Shown here piece after piece: positions 49,821 to 58,690 of a DNA stretch of 64,000 bases. The translations under genes and the position numbers were made by a program. This DNA is from Mucilaginibacter sp. OK283 (lineage in GTDB: Bacteria > Bacteroidota > Bacteroidia > Sphingobacteriales > Sphingobacteriaceae). The stretch covers positions 124,001-188,000 of the forward strand of contig NZ_FODR01000009.1 in NCBI RefSeq assembly GCF_900110415.1, read 5' to 3'. Under the pieces are notes generated by a model. It searched no databases. It was not told the origin of the DNA and saw nothing but the letters and a program-made list of their open reading frames with translations. The first letter of the stretch is position 1; each line of letters begins with the position of its first letter.

Positions 49821-51338
49821 ATGAGCGCAAGCGTAAAATCAGACCCTACCATATTCATCATTTTTGGTGGCACGGGCGATTTAAATTCCCGCAAAATTGC
49901 CCCGGCACTCTATAACCTGTTTTTAGATGGGTGGATGCCGAAGCAATTTTCAATTATTGGTACCGGTCGTACAAAATTAACCGACGAACAGTTCAGGGAA
50001 AACCTGTATAACGATATCAACCAGTTTTCGCGCAGCGGCAAAGCCGACGAAGCAAAATGGGCCGAGTTTGTAAAAAACATTTATTACCAGGTATCAGATG
50101 CTAACGATTTTGAAACCTATAAAGAATTTGGCAAACGCATTGAAAAACACAATGCCGAATGGAAAGCAAAAGCTAACGTATTGTTTTACCTGGCAGTAGC
50201 ACCAAACTTTTTCCCAATCATTGCATCCAACATATCAAAAGCCAAATTGGCCGAAGATAAAAAACGGGTGCGTATCATTATCGAGAAACCATTTGGCCAC
50301 GATTTGGAAACAGCCAAAGAGCTGAATGCGTTATTGAAGAGCATTTTTGACGAGTGCCAGATTTACCGTATAGACCATTACCTGGGTAAAGAAACCGTTC
50401 AGAATATCATGGCGTTCCGCTTTGCCAACTCGATTATGGAGCCGCTGTGGAACCGTAATTATATTGAGCACGTACAGATTTCGGTTACCGAGCAGTTAGG
50501 TGTTGAAGAGCGCGGCGATTACTACGATGGTTCGGGTGCTATGAGAGACATGATTCAAAACCACCTGTTGCAACTGCTTTGCCACATTGCCATGGAGCCG
50601 CCGGTAAGCTTTAGCGCCGATGAAGTACGCGACCGCAAGGTTGATGTGCTAAAAGCCATGCGTAAGTTTACACCCGAGGATGTACGTAATTCGGCCGTTA
50701 GGGGCCAATACGGCAGCGGATGGATGAAAGGAAAAGAAGTTGCCGGCTACCGCGAGGAGCCAAAAGTTAATCCTGAGTCAAATACAGAAACTTTTGCAGC
50801 TATCAAATTCTTTATTGATAACTGGCGCTGGCAGGGAGTGCCATTCTATTTACGTACAGGTAAAAGAATGCACCAGTCATCATCGGTTATCACTATCCAG
50901 TTTAAAGATGTTCCGCATTTGATATTCCCTACCGAAGCAGCCGAAAGCTGGCAGCAAAACAGACTCATCATCAGCATTCAGCCCGAGATGAGTATCCGGT
51001 TGCAGGTACAGGCCAAGCGCCCGGGAATTGATATGGTGTTGAATGTGGTTGATATGGTGTTTGATTATAAAGGCACCTATACCAACCAGGCACCCGAAGC
51101 TTATGAAACCCTGATACTGGATACCATGATGGGCGATCAAACCCTGTTTATGCGTGGCGACCAGGTAGAAGAGGCATGGGCACTGGTTATGCCGATACTA
51201 AGCACCTGGCAACATAAAAAGAGCCTGAACTTCCCTAACTATTCTGCCGACTCATGGGGCCCCGAAGCCGCCGAAGCATTAATTGCACGCGATGGCTTTA
51301 ATTGGTTCACTTTACCGGTAAATGGGAAGAAAAATTAA
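49821..51338 (+). CDS. zwf: Glucose-6-phosphate dehydrogenase
   Basis: First enzyme of the oxidative pathway, producing 6-phosphogluconolactone and NADPH. Coenzyme fold FGGTGDLNSRKIAPALYNLF and the substrate site RIDHYLGKETVQNIMAFRF, with the catalytic His, are clear. 505 residues, normal length. The order gnd-zwf-pgl is sensible for co-expression. A 113-base gap with a 26-bp inverted repeat separates it from pgl. Confidence 0.97.
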   Translation: MSASVKSDPTIFIIFGGTGDLNSRKIAPALYNLFLDGWMPKQFSIIGTGRTKLTDEQFRENLYNDINQFSRSGKADEAKWAEFVKNIYYQVSDANDFETYKEFGKRIEKHNAEWKAKANVLFYLAVAPNFFPIIASNISKAKLAEDKKRVRIIIEKPFGHDLETAKELNALLKSIFDECQIYRIDHYLGKETVQNIMAFRFANSIMEPLWNRNYIEHVQISVTEQLGVEERGDYYDGSGAMRDMIQNHLLQLLCHIAMEPPVSFSADEVRDRKVDVLKAMRKFTPEDVRNSAVRGQYGSGWMKGKEVAGYREEPKVNPESNTETFAAIKFFIDNWRWQGVPFYLRTGKRMHQSSSVITIQFKDVPHLIFPTEAAESWQQNRLIISIQPEMSIRLQVQAKRPGIDMVLNVVDMVFDYKGTYTNQAPEAYETLILDTMMGDQTLFMRGDQVEEAWALVMPILSTWQHKKSLNFPNYSADSWGPEAAEALIARDGFNWFTLPVNGKKN

Positions 51339-51347
51339 TTAAGTCTG

Positions 51348-51446
51348 AAGTCTTTAGCCGGAAGTCTAAAGTCATAAGTCAAGTAGATCTTTTATCTCGG
51401 GCTTGCGACTTCGGACTTCGGACTTTAGACTTCCGGCTAAAGACTT
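51348..51446. repeat. AAGTCT-word inverted repeat between zwf and pgl
   Basis: A perfect 26-bp inverted repeat, 51348-51373 and 51421-51446, with a 47-base loop. Both arms consist of repeated AAGTCT/GACTT words with a CCGG centre; the loop holds more of them (GACTTCGGACTTCG). Confidence 0.85.
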
Positions 51447-51451
51447 AGCAT

Positions 51452-52183
51452 ATGAATTTAAATATCTTTAATACAGCTGATGAAGTGCTGATGGCGCTGG
51501 CAGATTATTTTGTTAAAATAGCCGATGCATCCATCTCCGCGAGGGGTAAATTTACCGTAGCGCTTTCGGGAGGCAGCTCGCCTAAAAAATTATATGAGCT
51601 GCTTGCTTCAACCAGTTATGCCGACCAGGTTGACTGGGCAAAAGTTTATTTCTTTTTTGGTGATGAGCGCAATGTGCCCCAAACCCATAAGGATAGTAAC
51701 TACCTGATGGCCAAAACTGCCCTGTTTGATCCTTTGCTGATAAGCCCGGCCAACATATTTGCGGTTGATACCACGTTTGAACCTGCCGATGCCGCTGCAA
51801 GGTATTGGGACATGATAGCAACATTTTTTGATGAAGACGAGCTGAGCTTCGACCTGGTGCTTTTAGGCTTAGGCGATAACTCGCATACCGCATCGCTATT
51901 TCCGCATACTCCGGTATTGCACGATACTACACCTGGTGTAAAAGAAGTTTGGCTGGAAGACCAGCAGGTTTGGCGCATCACGCTGAACGCGCCGCTGATT
52001 AATGATGCGCGTTACATAGCGTTCCTGGTTTATGGCGAGGGCAAAGCAATTGCCGTACACCATGTACTGGAGGATGATGAAGATATTGAAGAATACCCGG
52101 CCCAGCTGATAGATTCGATAGTTGGCGAAACGGAGTGGTTCTTAGATGAACCCGCCGCCGCAAACCTGCAGGAACTGGAGTAA
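51452..52183 (+). CDS. pgl: 6-phosphogluconolactonase (DevB/Pgl)
   Basis: Hydrolyses 6-phosphogluconolactone to 6-phosphogluconate. The DevB-like protein shows FTVALSGGSSPKKLYELLAS, VYFFFGDERNVPQTHKDSNY and LVLLGLGDNSHTASLFPHTP, the conserved substrate-binding segments. 243 residues, complete. A terminator hairpin follows. It closes the oxidative branch encoded by zwf, pgl and gnd in this window. Confidence 0.94.
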   Translation: MNLNIFNTADEVLMALADYFVKIADASISARGKFTVALSGGSSPKKLYELLASTSYADQVDWAKVYFFFGDERNVPQTHKDSNYLMAKTALFDPLLISPANIFAVDTTFEPADAAARYWDMIATFFDEDELSFDLVLLGLGDNSHTASLFPHTPVLHDTTPGVKEVWLEDQQVWRITLNAPLINDARYIAFLVYGEGKAIAVHHVLEDDEDIEEYPAQLIDSIVGETEWFLDEPAAANLQELE

Positions 52184-52756
52184 ATAGAATTTTTTCGATC
52201 AGAATTAATAAGGCCGATAGACTAACCATCTACCGGCCTTTATTTTTGCTTTGATATTTGCGGCGAAACGAATGTTTTAGGCCGGGGAATGGCGTGCGAT
52301 CTTAGTGTATACATAAAGTGTCAAATAAAAACACAAATCAAATAAATAAAGGCGTTAAATTCGTTTTTATTTATTATTTTATTAATAATTACGAATAAAA
52401 TGACTGAATAATTAATAATATTCAAATTTTCTTGAAAATTTCTTGTATTTTTTACCATAATTGGCGAAATAAATCAAAACACGAAGTTGTTTTTATTAAA
52501 ATTTGTTTGATGAATTAACTTTTGAATAACAAAAGTTTAATAAAAGATGCTTTTTGTGTGCATTTTACACTTTGTTAGTGTCTGTTTATTGCATTTATTC
52601 AAATTAAGTCGCCAAAAAAATGTAAATAACATAATATAGGCCCCTGATTTAGCCGCTATTTTACTTCATTGCTAAAAATTAGTCCCTCATTTGTAATGCA
52701 AATGTTACAAGCTATCTTGTTTTTTAACAACTATTAACTATTTAACTGATTTAAGT
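52184..52756. other. 573-base gap between pgl and susC
   Basis: Holds the pgl terminator (52210-52240) and then about 500 bases of AT-rich sequence without an open frame. I see no clear -7 box close to the susC start (TTTAACTGATTTAAGT lies there), so the regulator site is not identified. Confidence 0.55.
52210..52240 (+). terminator. Terminator-like hairpin after pgl
   Basis: AAGGCCGATAG and CTACCGGCCTT pair at 10 of 11 positions over a nine-base loop, followed by TATTTTTG. 27 bases past the pgl stop. Confidence 0.7.
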
Positions 52757-55700
52757 ATGAAAAAAAGTTTTCTCAAAAACTTGATGGGGATACTATTGGC
52801 ATTATTTTGCCAATACGCGTACGCCCAAAACCGAACCATTACAGGTACTGTAATAAGCAAAGATGACGGCTTACCGATACCAGGGGTAAGTGTAGTAGTA
52901 AAGGGTTACAAAACAGGCACCCAAACTTCGGCTACAGGCAAATTCACCCTGTCAACTTCGGCAAAAGCAACAACATTGGTATTTACATTCATTGGCTACG
53001 AAACCCAGGAAGTAACCATTCCCGAAAATGGCATTGTAGCAGTGACGTTAAAAAACGACTTCAAATTGCTTAGCGAAGTTGTTGTTACTGGTTCTGGTGT
53101 TGCTACCAGTAAAACCAAACTGGGAATTGCAGTTGAAGCCGTATCGGGCAAGGGGCTTGCACAAACCCCACAAGCATCTATCGACCAGGGCCTGGTAGGT
53201 AAAGTTCCGGGCGCACAAATCTCGGCTGTCGACGGTACGCCGGGGGCACGAACAAACATCCTGTTAAGGGGTATTAATACCATACAGGGTGGCACATCGC
53301 CAATGATATTGGTTGATGGCGTTGAATCCAGAGTTACCGATATCAGCTTACTTGACCCGGCTACGGTAGATCACCTCGAAGTTGTACAGGGTGCTGCCGC
53401 ATCAACCATTTATGGCGCACAAGGCGCTAATGGTGTAATACAGGTATTCACCAAAAAAGGTCAGAGTGGCAAAGCACGTGTTGATATTTCAAGTTCGGTT
53501 ACAGCCAGTGATTATATCAATAGCGGTGACGTCCACCAGGCAAAGCTAAGCAGCTTCTTGACGGATGCCACTGGCAACTTTATTACCACCAGCGGCAGTA
53601 AAATAGTTTTAAACGAGGATGGAATATATCCCGGAGTAAGATGGCAATACCAGTCTGATGCTAATAATCCAACGGCAATGTCTAACCCATTGAACATTGC
53701 ACGCCAGCAGTACGGTACCAACCTTAAGTACTACGACCATTTAAAACAACTCTTCAGAACGGCCTATACCACAAATTATAATGCCAGTATTTCGGGCGGC
53801 ACTGATAAAAGCGACTACAATCTAACAATATCAAATAACCACCAGCAAAGTAATATTCGTACTAACGGATATAACGATCGTACCAACTTAACAACTAACC
53901 TGGGTACAGAATTATTCAAGGGGTTTACTATTCGCAATATTACCCAGTTGATATATAATAAAAACACGCTTAACCCTGCTATGGGTAATGGTAACTCTGG
54001 TGCTTTATACGCGGTACTGAACGCTTCGCCGTTTTATGACCTGAACCAGAAGCTGGCTTCAGGCGATTATCCGCTTTCTTTAAACTCAGGATCTGTAAGC
54101 GTTAACGGCTCAAATCCATTTTATTTTTCCGAATATGGCAGCAAGATAGACAACCGCGTTGATGTACTCGAAAACTTGCAGGCAAACTATAAGATAAATA
54201 AGTTTGTGGAGTTAAATGCTAAATATGGCATTAACTACAGCCACGAGGAAGCCAATTATCTTTATAAATCGCAAACAGAAAATCAAAACTCCATAGATAC
54301 CAAGGCAACTTACGGCGCCTATGGAGGCGAGTTGGATAAGAACACATATACCACAGTTTTCCAGAATTTTAATGGATCGGCAACTATCCGGACAGATTTT
54401 GAAAAAGATTTTCATATCAACGTACCCATAACTACCAGCACACTGTTACAATATGATTATCGTAAAAACAATTACAAACAATTTTTTACGCAGGGCATTG
54501 GGTTGCCGTCATACGCTATTTATAACTTTGGACAAACCAGCACCCAGGCCGTAACTTCTGATTACACCGAGCCATTTGTAACCTTTGGTTATGTGGTAAA
54601 TCAAAAAATTGATGTTGGCGAATATGGTGGTGTAAGCGGCGGTTTCAGGAGCGATTATTCATCGGCCTTTGGCGAGGGTTCAAAACCATTTACTTTTCCT
54701 AATGTTAATGGCTACCTGCGTGTATCCTCATTCGATTTTTGGAAAAACAGCAAACTGGGCGCCCTGTTTCCGGAGTGGAAGTTAAGGGCCGCTTATGGTG
54801 AGGCGGGAATTCAGCCCGGTCCATTTGACAGGTACCCAACAGTAAGTACAGGAAACCTTGGCTCGGCACTTGTGTTCACGATACCTGCAAACGGCAGAAA
54901 CCCGGCATTAAATGTGGAAGTTTCAAAAGAGTACGAGTACGGTACAGATTTAGCTATCAAAGGAATGGACGGCAACTGGTTAAGCGATTTTAGTCTGAGT
55001 GCAACTTACTGGCGCCGTAAGGGTTCAAATGTTATTTACAATGTGAGTGTAGCACCATCAACAGGCAGTTCACAGATATTAACAAATGCAATTGATCTTT
55101 CGTCACATGGCGTGCAGGCTTCATTAAATATCAGTGTTTTAAAAACGCGCGATTTTAATTGGGGCTTTACAACCAATTTTAGTAACGAAACGTCAAAGAT
55201 CGATAACATAAACGGCCCGCCTATTATTTTAACAACCGCTGCGGGCAGTACGCAGGAAGCATTGGTGGCAGGCCAAAAAATTGGCCAGATATATGGGTTT
55301 AAGGCTTTAACCAGCTTAACTGCCGTTAACCACGAAGGAGCAAGGTATATTAGCGATGCCGACCTGGGTAGTTACGAAGTTGTCAATGGCAGGGTGGTTA
55401 ACAAAACGACGAAAGCAATCCAGTTTGAAAACGAAGTGTCACCGCTGGGCGACCCTAATCCCAAGTTCAACATGTCTTTCATTAACTCGTTCTCCTACAA
55501 AAAACTGTCGTTCGGTTTCCAGTTTGATTGGGTTCATGGCAGTCATTTGTATAACCAAACCAAAGAGTGGATGTATCGGGATGGTATAAACGGCGATTAT
55601 GATAATGCAGTAACTATTGGCGGCCAAAGCGGAGCTTATACGGCTTATTATCGAAGCGCTTATGCCGACTTTTTTGGCGCCCGCAACGGTGCCCGTAACG

Positions 55701-55972
55701 GAACTAAGGATTATTTTTATGAGGATGCCTCGTTCCTGAGATTACGCAATGTTTCGTTAGCCTATGACTTTAGCGGCCTTATCAAAGGAAAAATCTTCAG
55801 AAAAGCTATTTTAACATTTACCGGCCGCAACCTGTTTACCTCAACCAAATATACCGGTTTTGATCCCGAGATCAGCTCAGGTGGCTCAAACTCGGCATTT
55901 GACCGCGGTGTAGATCACAGTTCAATGCCGAATGTTAAATCGTACCAGGTTGGTTTAAGTCTTGGATTTTAA
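52757..55972 (+). CDS. SusC-type TonB-linked outer membrane transporter
   Basis: A 1071-residue outer membrane beta-barrel that imports glycans or other large nutrients with TonB energy. Signal peptide MKKSFLKNLMGILLALFCQY.., then the carboxypeptidase-regulatory-like domain (RTITGTVISKDDGLPIPGVS), the plug (VSGKGLAQTPQASIDQGLVG, NTIQGGTSPMILVDG, IYGAQGANGVIQVFTKKG) and a long barrel ending LGF with the terminal Phe expected of outer membrane proteins. There is no N-terminal secretin/STN domain and no sigma/anti-sigma pair beside it. The substrate is unknown because no enzyme gene is next to it. Confidence 0.95.
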   Translation: MKKSFLKNLMGILLALFCQYAYAQNRTITGTVISKDDGLPIPGVSVVVKGYKTGTQTSATGKFTLSTSAKATTLVFTFIGYETQEVTIPENGIVAVTLKNDFKLLSEVVVTGSGVATSKTKLGIAVEAVSGKGLAQTPQASIDQGLVGKVPGAQISAVDGTPGARTNILLRGINTIQGGTSPMILVDGVESRVTDISLLDPATVDHLEVVQGAAASTIYGAQGANGVIQVFTKKGQSGKARVDISSSVTASDYINSGDVHQAKLSSFLTDATGNFITTSGSKIVLNEDGIYPGVRWQYQSDANNPTAMSNPLNIARQQYGTNLKYYDHLKQLFRTAYTTNYNASISGGTDKSDYNLTISNNHQQSNIRTNGYNDRTNLTTNLGTELFKGFTIRNITQLIYNKNTLNPAMGNGNSGALYAVLNASPFYDLNQKLASGDYPLSLNSGSVSVNGSNPFYFSEYGSKIDNRVDVLENLQANYKINKFVELNAKYGINYSHEEANYLYKSQTENQNSIDTKATYGAYGGELDKNTYTTVFQNFNGSATIRTDFEKDFHINVPITTSTLLQYDYRKNNYKQFFTQGIGLPSYAIYNFGQTSTQAVTSDYTEPFVTFGYVVNQKIDVGEYGGVSGGFRSDYSSAFGEGSKPFTFPNVNGYLRVSSFDFWKNSKLGALFPEWKLRAAYGEAGIQPGPFDRYPTVSTGNLGSALVFTIPANGRNPALNVEVSKEYEYGTDLAIKGMDGNWLSDFSLSATYWRRKGSNVIYNVSVAPSTGSSQILTNAIDLSSHGVQASLNISVLKTRDFNWGFTTNFSNETSKIDNINGPPIILTTAAGSTQEALVAGQKIGQIYGFKALTSLTAVNHEGARYISDADLGSYEVVNGRVVNKTTKAIQFENEVSPLGDPNPKFNMSFINSFSYKKLSFGFQFDWVHGSHLYNQTKEWMYRDGINGDYDNAVTIGGQSGAYTAYYRSAYADFFGARNGARNGTKDYFYEDASFLRLRNVSLAYDFSGLIKGKIFRKAILTFTGRNLFTSTKYTGFDPEISSGGSNSAFDRGVDHSSMPNVKSYQVGLSLGF

Positions 55973-55993
55973 TTGAACTAAAAAACAAAAGAA

Positions 55994-57628
55994 ATGAAAA
56001 TAAATAAATATATATACGCGTTAATGACGATGGCTGCTTTATTTGGCGCGTCATCATGTAAAAAAGATCTGGATGTAAAAAATCCAAACTCACCTACACT
56101 TGAGCAAACCAAAACCGAATCTGGTGTTATTTCTTTGGCTTCGGGCGGTGTTTATATTAACGGCTTTGTAAACGGAGATGGCTGGCTGGGCGACAGCTAT
56201 TTTTCGCTCCCGATTGGTTTTCATGAATTGCTGGCCGATAACGTATCGGCAGAAGCCGCCAACCAGAATATAAACATAGTAAACGTACCCGACTATGTGA
56301 TACTTGATGATGGGAGTAAAATTTCAAATACATCGCCACAAAAAAGCAACCTCCGGATAAACAACACAAGGGATAAACAAAGCCAAAACATGTTTTATTA
56401 TGAATGGACAAATATGTATGCCATGAATAATGCCTGTAACCAGGTTTTAGCGCTTGTAGATAACCTCAGTTTTGCCGGCGATGCCGCTACCCGTAAAAGC
56501 ACAATTAAAGCCTGGGCCTATTGGTGGAAAGGCTTCGCATATGCTAAATTAGGTTCTGTTTATTACGCCGGGTTGGTGAACAATACAGTTAATGGGGTTA
56601 ATCCAGTTTACGTAAACAGCGCCGCACTAATTGCAGAATCAAATAAAGACCTTGACCAGGCCGCTACCTTGTTATCCGGCATATCAAAAACAGACGACTA
56701 TAAAACGGTGATGGCAAAGCTTCTGCCTGATTTTGTGCAGGTAGGTTTAGGCAAGGTGCCTACTCCCGCCATGTTTATCCATAGTATTAATACCCTGAAA
56801 GCTCGTAATATTTTAGCTAATAAAAAGCTGAGCGATATGACAGCTGCCGATTGGAGCGCTATTTTAACGCTGGTTAATAATGGCGTAAATTCTGGCGAAA
56901 GTGTATTTACCGGCCGTACAAATGCAGCTAACAACAACGGCTTCTTTTCGGCAACCGGCGGTACGGTAGCTTCGCTGGCCTCCGGGCTACCTTCATCAAC
57001 TACGTTTAAAATAAGTGAACGCCTGATCCAGGATTTTAAAACCGGCGACAAGCGCTTGTCAAATAATTTTAAAGTAAATGAGTATTTTAATCAGGTAGGT
57101 GGTTTTACATTTAGCTCCAGGTGGCAGTTGCTTGACGCCAAACAGGGATCGCCAAATAACGGAGCTGTTATATTAGCTAATACAACAAATGCAGCCTACG
57201 AGCTTTATATAGCATCTACCTATGAAGAAAATGAATTGATGAAAGCTGAGGCATTAATTAATACCGGGCAGATAGAACAAGGGCTTGGCAGTATTGATAA
57301 TGTAAGAGCTTATCAGGGAGCAGGTTTGGCAAAAGTAGCCGGGGCCGGCCTGAGTCTTGCTGACGCAAAAGAGGAACTGAGAAAAGAAAGAAGGGTAGCC
57401 TTGGTATTTAGGGGCACCGCATTTTATGATGCTCGCCGATGGGGTGTTACAGATGATGTAGCAAAAGGCGGTGGCCGTAAAAATGCCGTGGTACTTACAT
57501 CAGGCGGCGTGCTGAATACCCATGCAACTATCAACTATAACTTCCTTGATTATTGGGATGTTCCTGCTGACGAATTTGTATTAAACCCGCCGGCCGCCGG
57601 TAGCGCCCCAATCAAAAACCCGAATTGA
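55994..57628 (+). CDS. SusD/RagB-family surface lipoprotein
   Basis: A 544-residue glycan-binding partner of SusC, attached to the outer membrane. The lipobox is in AALFGASSCKK (Cys at residue 22). The later part contains YELYIASTYEENELMKAEAL and the RagB-like stretches FRGTAFYDARRWGV, typical of SusD. It begins 21 bases after the susC stop. Some TPR-like helical regions are visible. A terminator follows. The pair forms a minimal uptake system without enzymes. Confidence 0.93.
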   Translation: MKINKYIYALMTMAALFGASSCKKDLDVKNPNSPTLEQTKTESGVISLASGGVYINGFVNGDGWLGDSYFSLPIGFHELLADNVSAEAANQNINIVNVPDYVILDDGSKISNTSPQKSNLRINNTRDKQSQNMFYYEWTNMYAMNNACNQVLALVDNLSFAGDAATRKSTIKAWAYWWKGFAYAKLGSVYYAGLVNNTVNGVNPVYVNSAALIAESNKDLDQAATLLSGISKTDDYKTVMAKLLPDFVQVGLGKVPTPAMFIHSINTLKARNILANKKLSDMTAADWSAILTLVNNGVNSGESVFTGRTNAANNNGFFSATGGTVASLASGLPSSTTFKISERLIQDFKTGDKRLSNNFKVNEYFNQVGGFTFSSRWQLLDAKQGSPNNGAVILANTTNAAYELYIASTYEENELMKAEALINTGQIEQGLGSIDNVRAYQGAGLAKVAGAGLSLADAKEELRKERRVALVFRGTAFYDARRWGVTDDVAKGGGRKNAVVLTSGGVLNTHATINYNFLDYWDVPADEFVLNPPAAGSAPIKNPN

Positions 57629-57666
57629 TTTGTATCGTTCTTTATATAATATCAGTTAATACTGTT

Positions 57667-57696
57667 AAGGTCGCGCAAACAAATGCGCGGCCTTTT
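57667..57696 (+). terminator. Terminator after susD
   Basis: AAGGTCGCGCA and TGCGCGGCCTT (one G-U pair), loop AACAAA, followed by TTTTATAT. 38 bases past the susD stop and also placed for the converging dapF gene. Confidence 0.85.
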
Positions 57697-57717
57697 ATAT
57701 TTTAAAAAAGTAAATGA

Positions 57718-58503
57718 TTATATCTCCACTACGCCATCAAATACCTGCACAGCGGGGCCTTCTAAAAATATATCGGTAAAAACTTTGCCGTCATAATTAA
57801 AACGGATGTTAAGGTTGCCGCCCAATACTTTTATAGACGTATCAATGTGCCCGGTTTGCTGGTTGTGGCTGGCCATGGCAAGCGCTACAGCTGTAACTCC
57901 CGTCCCGCAGGCAAAGGTTTCGTCCTCTACACCCCGTTCAAAGGTGCGCACAAAGTATCCATCATCGGTTGGTTCAACAAAATTTACATTGATGCCTTTT
58001 TCGCGGTAGGTAGCATTGTTACGGATGGCTTTACCTTCATGAAAAACATCGCGGTGGGCAAGGTCATCAACCACTTTAACGTAATGCGGCGATCCGGTGT
58101 TGAGCACATAGGCATCCAGGTCGGTCTTCAATTCCTTTACGTCTATCATTTGCAGGCTTACCCAGTTGCCTTCGGCTGAAATTTTGGCATGGTGCGGCCC
58201 GTCAACGGCCAAAAATTCAGTTTCGGCGTCAATCACACCCAAAAATTTTGCAAAGGCTACAATACACCTGCCGCCGTTGCCGCACATGCTGCTGGGCTGG
58301 CCGTCGGCATTATAATAAACCATCTCAAAATCAAAGCCCTCCTTGTTTTGCAAAAACATCATACCATCGCCGCCGATGCCAAAACGGCGGTCGCAAAGGC
58401 TGGCAATCAGCTTCGGATTGTTATGATCTACTATATTTTCGCGGTTATCCACCAGTATAAAATCGTTACCGGCACCCTGGTATTTATAAAATCGTAACTT
58501 CAC
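57718..58503 (-). CDS. dapF: Diaminopimelate epimerase
   Basis: Converts LL- to meso-diaminopimelate for lysine and peptidoglycan synthesis. Both catalytic cysteines are seen: MCGNGGRCIVAFAKFLG and FACGTGVTAVALAM. It begins KLRFYKYQGAGNDFILVD, the family opening. The GTG at 58503 gives exactly this start (261 residues); an upstream TTG at 58524 would add seven residues. No other lysine gene is nearby. Confidence 0.95.
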   Translation of the reverse strand: MKLRFYKYQGAGNDFILVDNRENIVDHNNPKLIASLCDRRFGIGGDGMMFLQNKEGFDFEMVYYNADGQPSSMCGNGGRCIVAFAKFLGVIDAETEFLAVDGPHHAKISAEGNWVSLQMIDVKELKTDLDAYVLNTGSPHYVKVVDDLAHRDVFHEGKAIRNNATYREKGINVNFVEPTDDGYFVRTFERGVEDETFACGTGVTAVALAMASHNQQTGHIDTSIKVLGGNLNIRFNYDGKVFTDIFLEGPAVQVFDGVVEI

Positions 58504-58616
58504 AATAATGTCATTTAGTATCAACTACTTAACCCAAACAATTCTTTAACAACAATGGTTACAGTTTAAGTAAAATCATTTTAACAAATTTTAACAAAAA
58601 ACCTGATAACTTATCG

Positions 58617-58648
58617 TTGCTTATGTAGTCTATATGGTATTAAATTTG
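58617..58648 (+). promoter_or_regulatory. Probable promoter of the Deg protease gene (TTG-N21-TAAATTTG)
   Basis: TAAATTTG at 58641-58648 is an exact -7 box and TTG at 58617-58619 is a possible -33 remnant. The ATG is 42 bases later. Confidence 0.55.
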
Positions 58649-58690
58649 ATTTGTTAATTATAAACAAAATAAAGAAAGGCAAATATAAAG

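Noticed and set aside
52757..57628. Polysaccharide utilisation locus linking susC/susD to the GH51 and GH78 genes
   Set aside because: The glycosidase genes lie 10 kb away with the pentose phosphate cluster between them, so no shared locus can be claimed.
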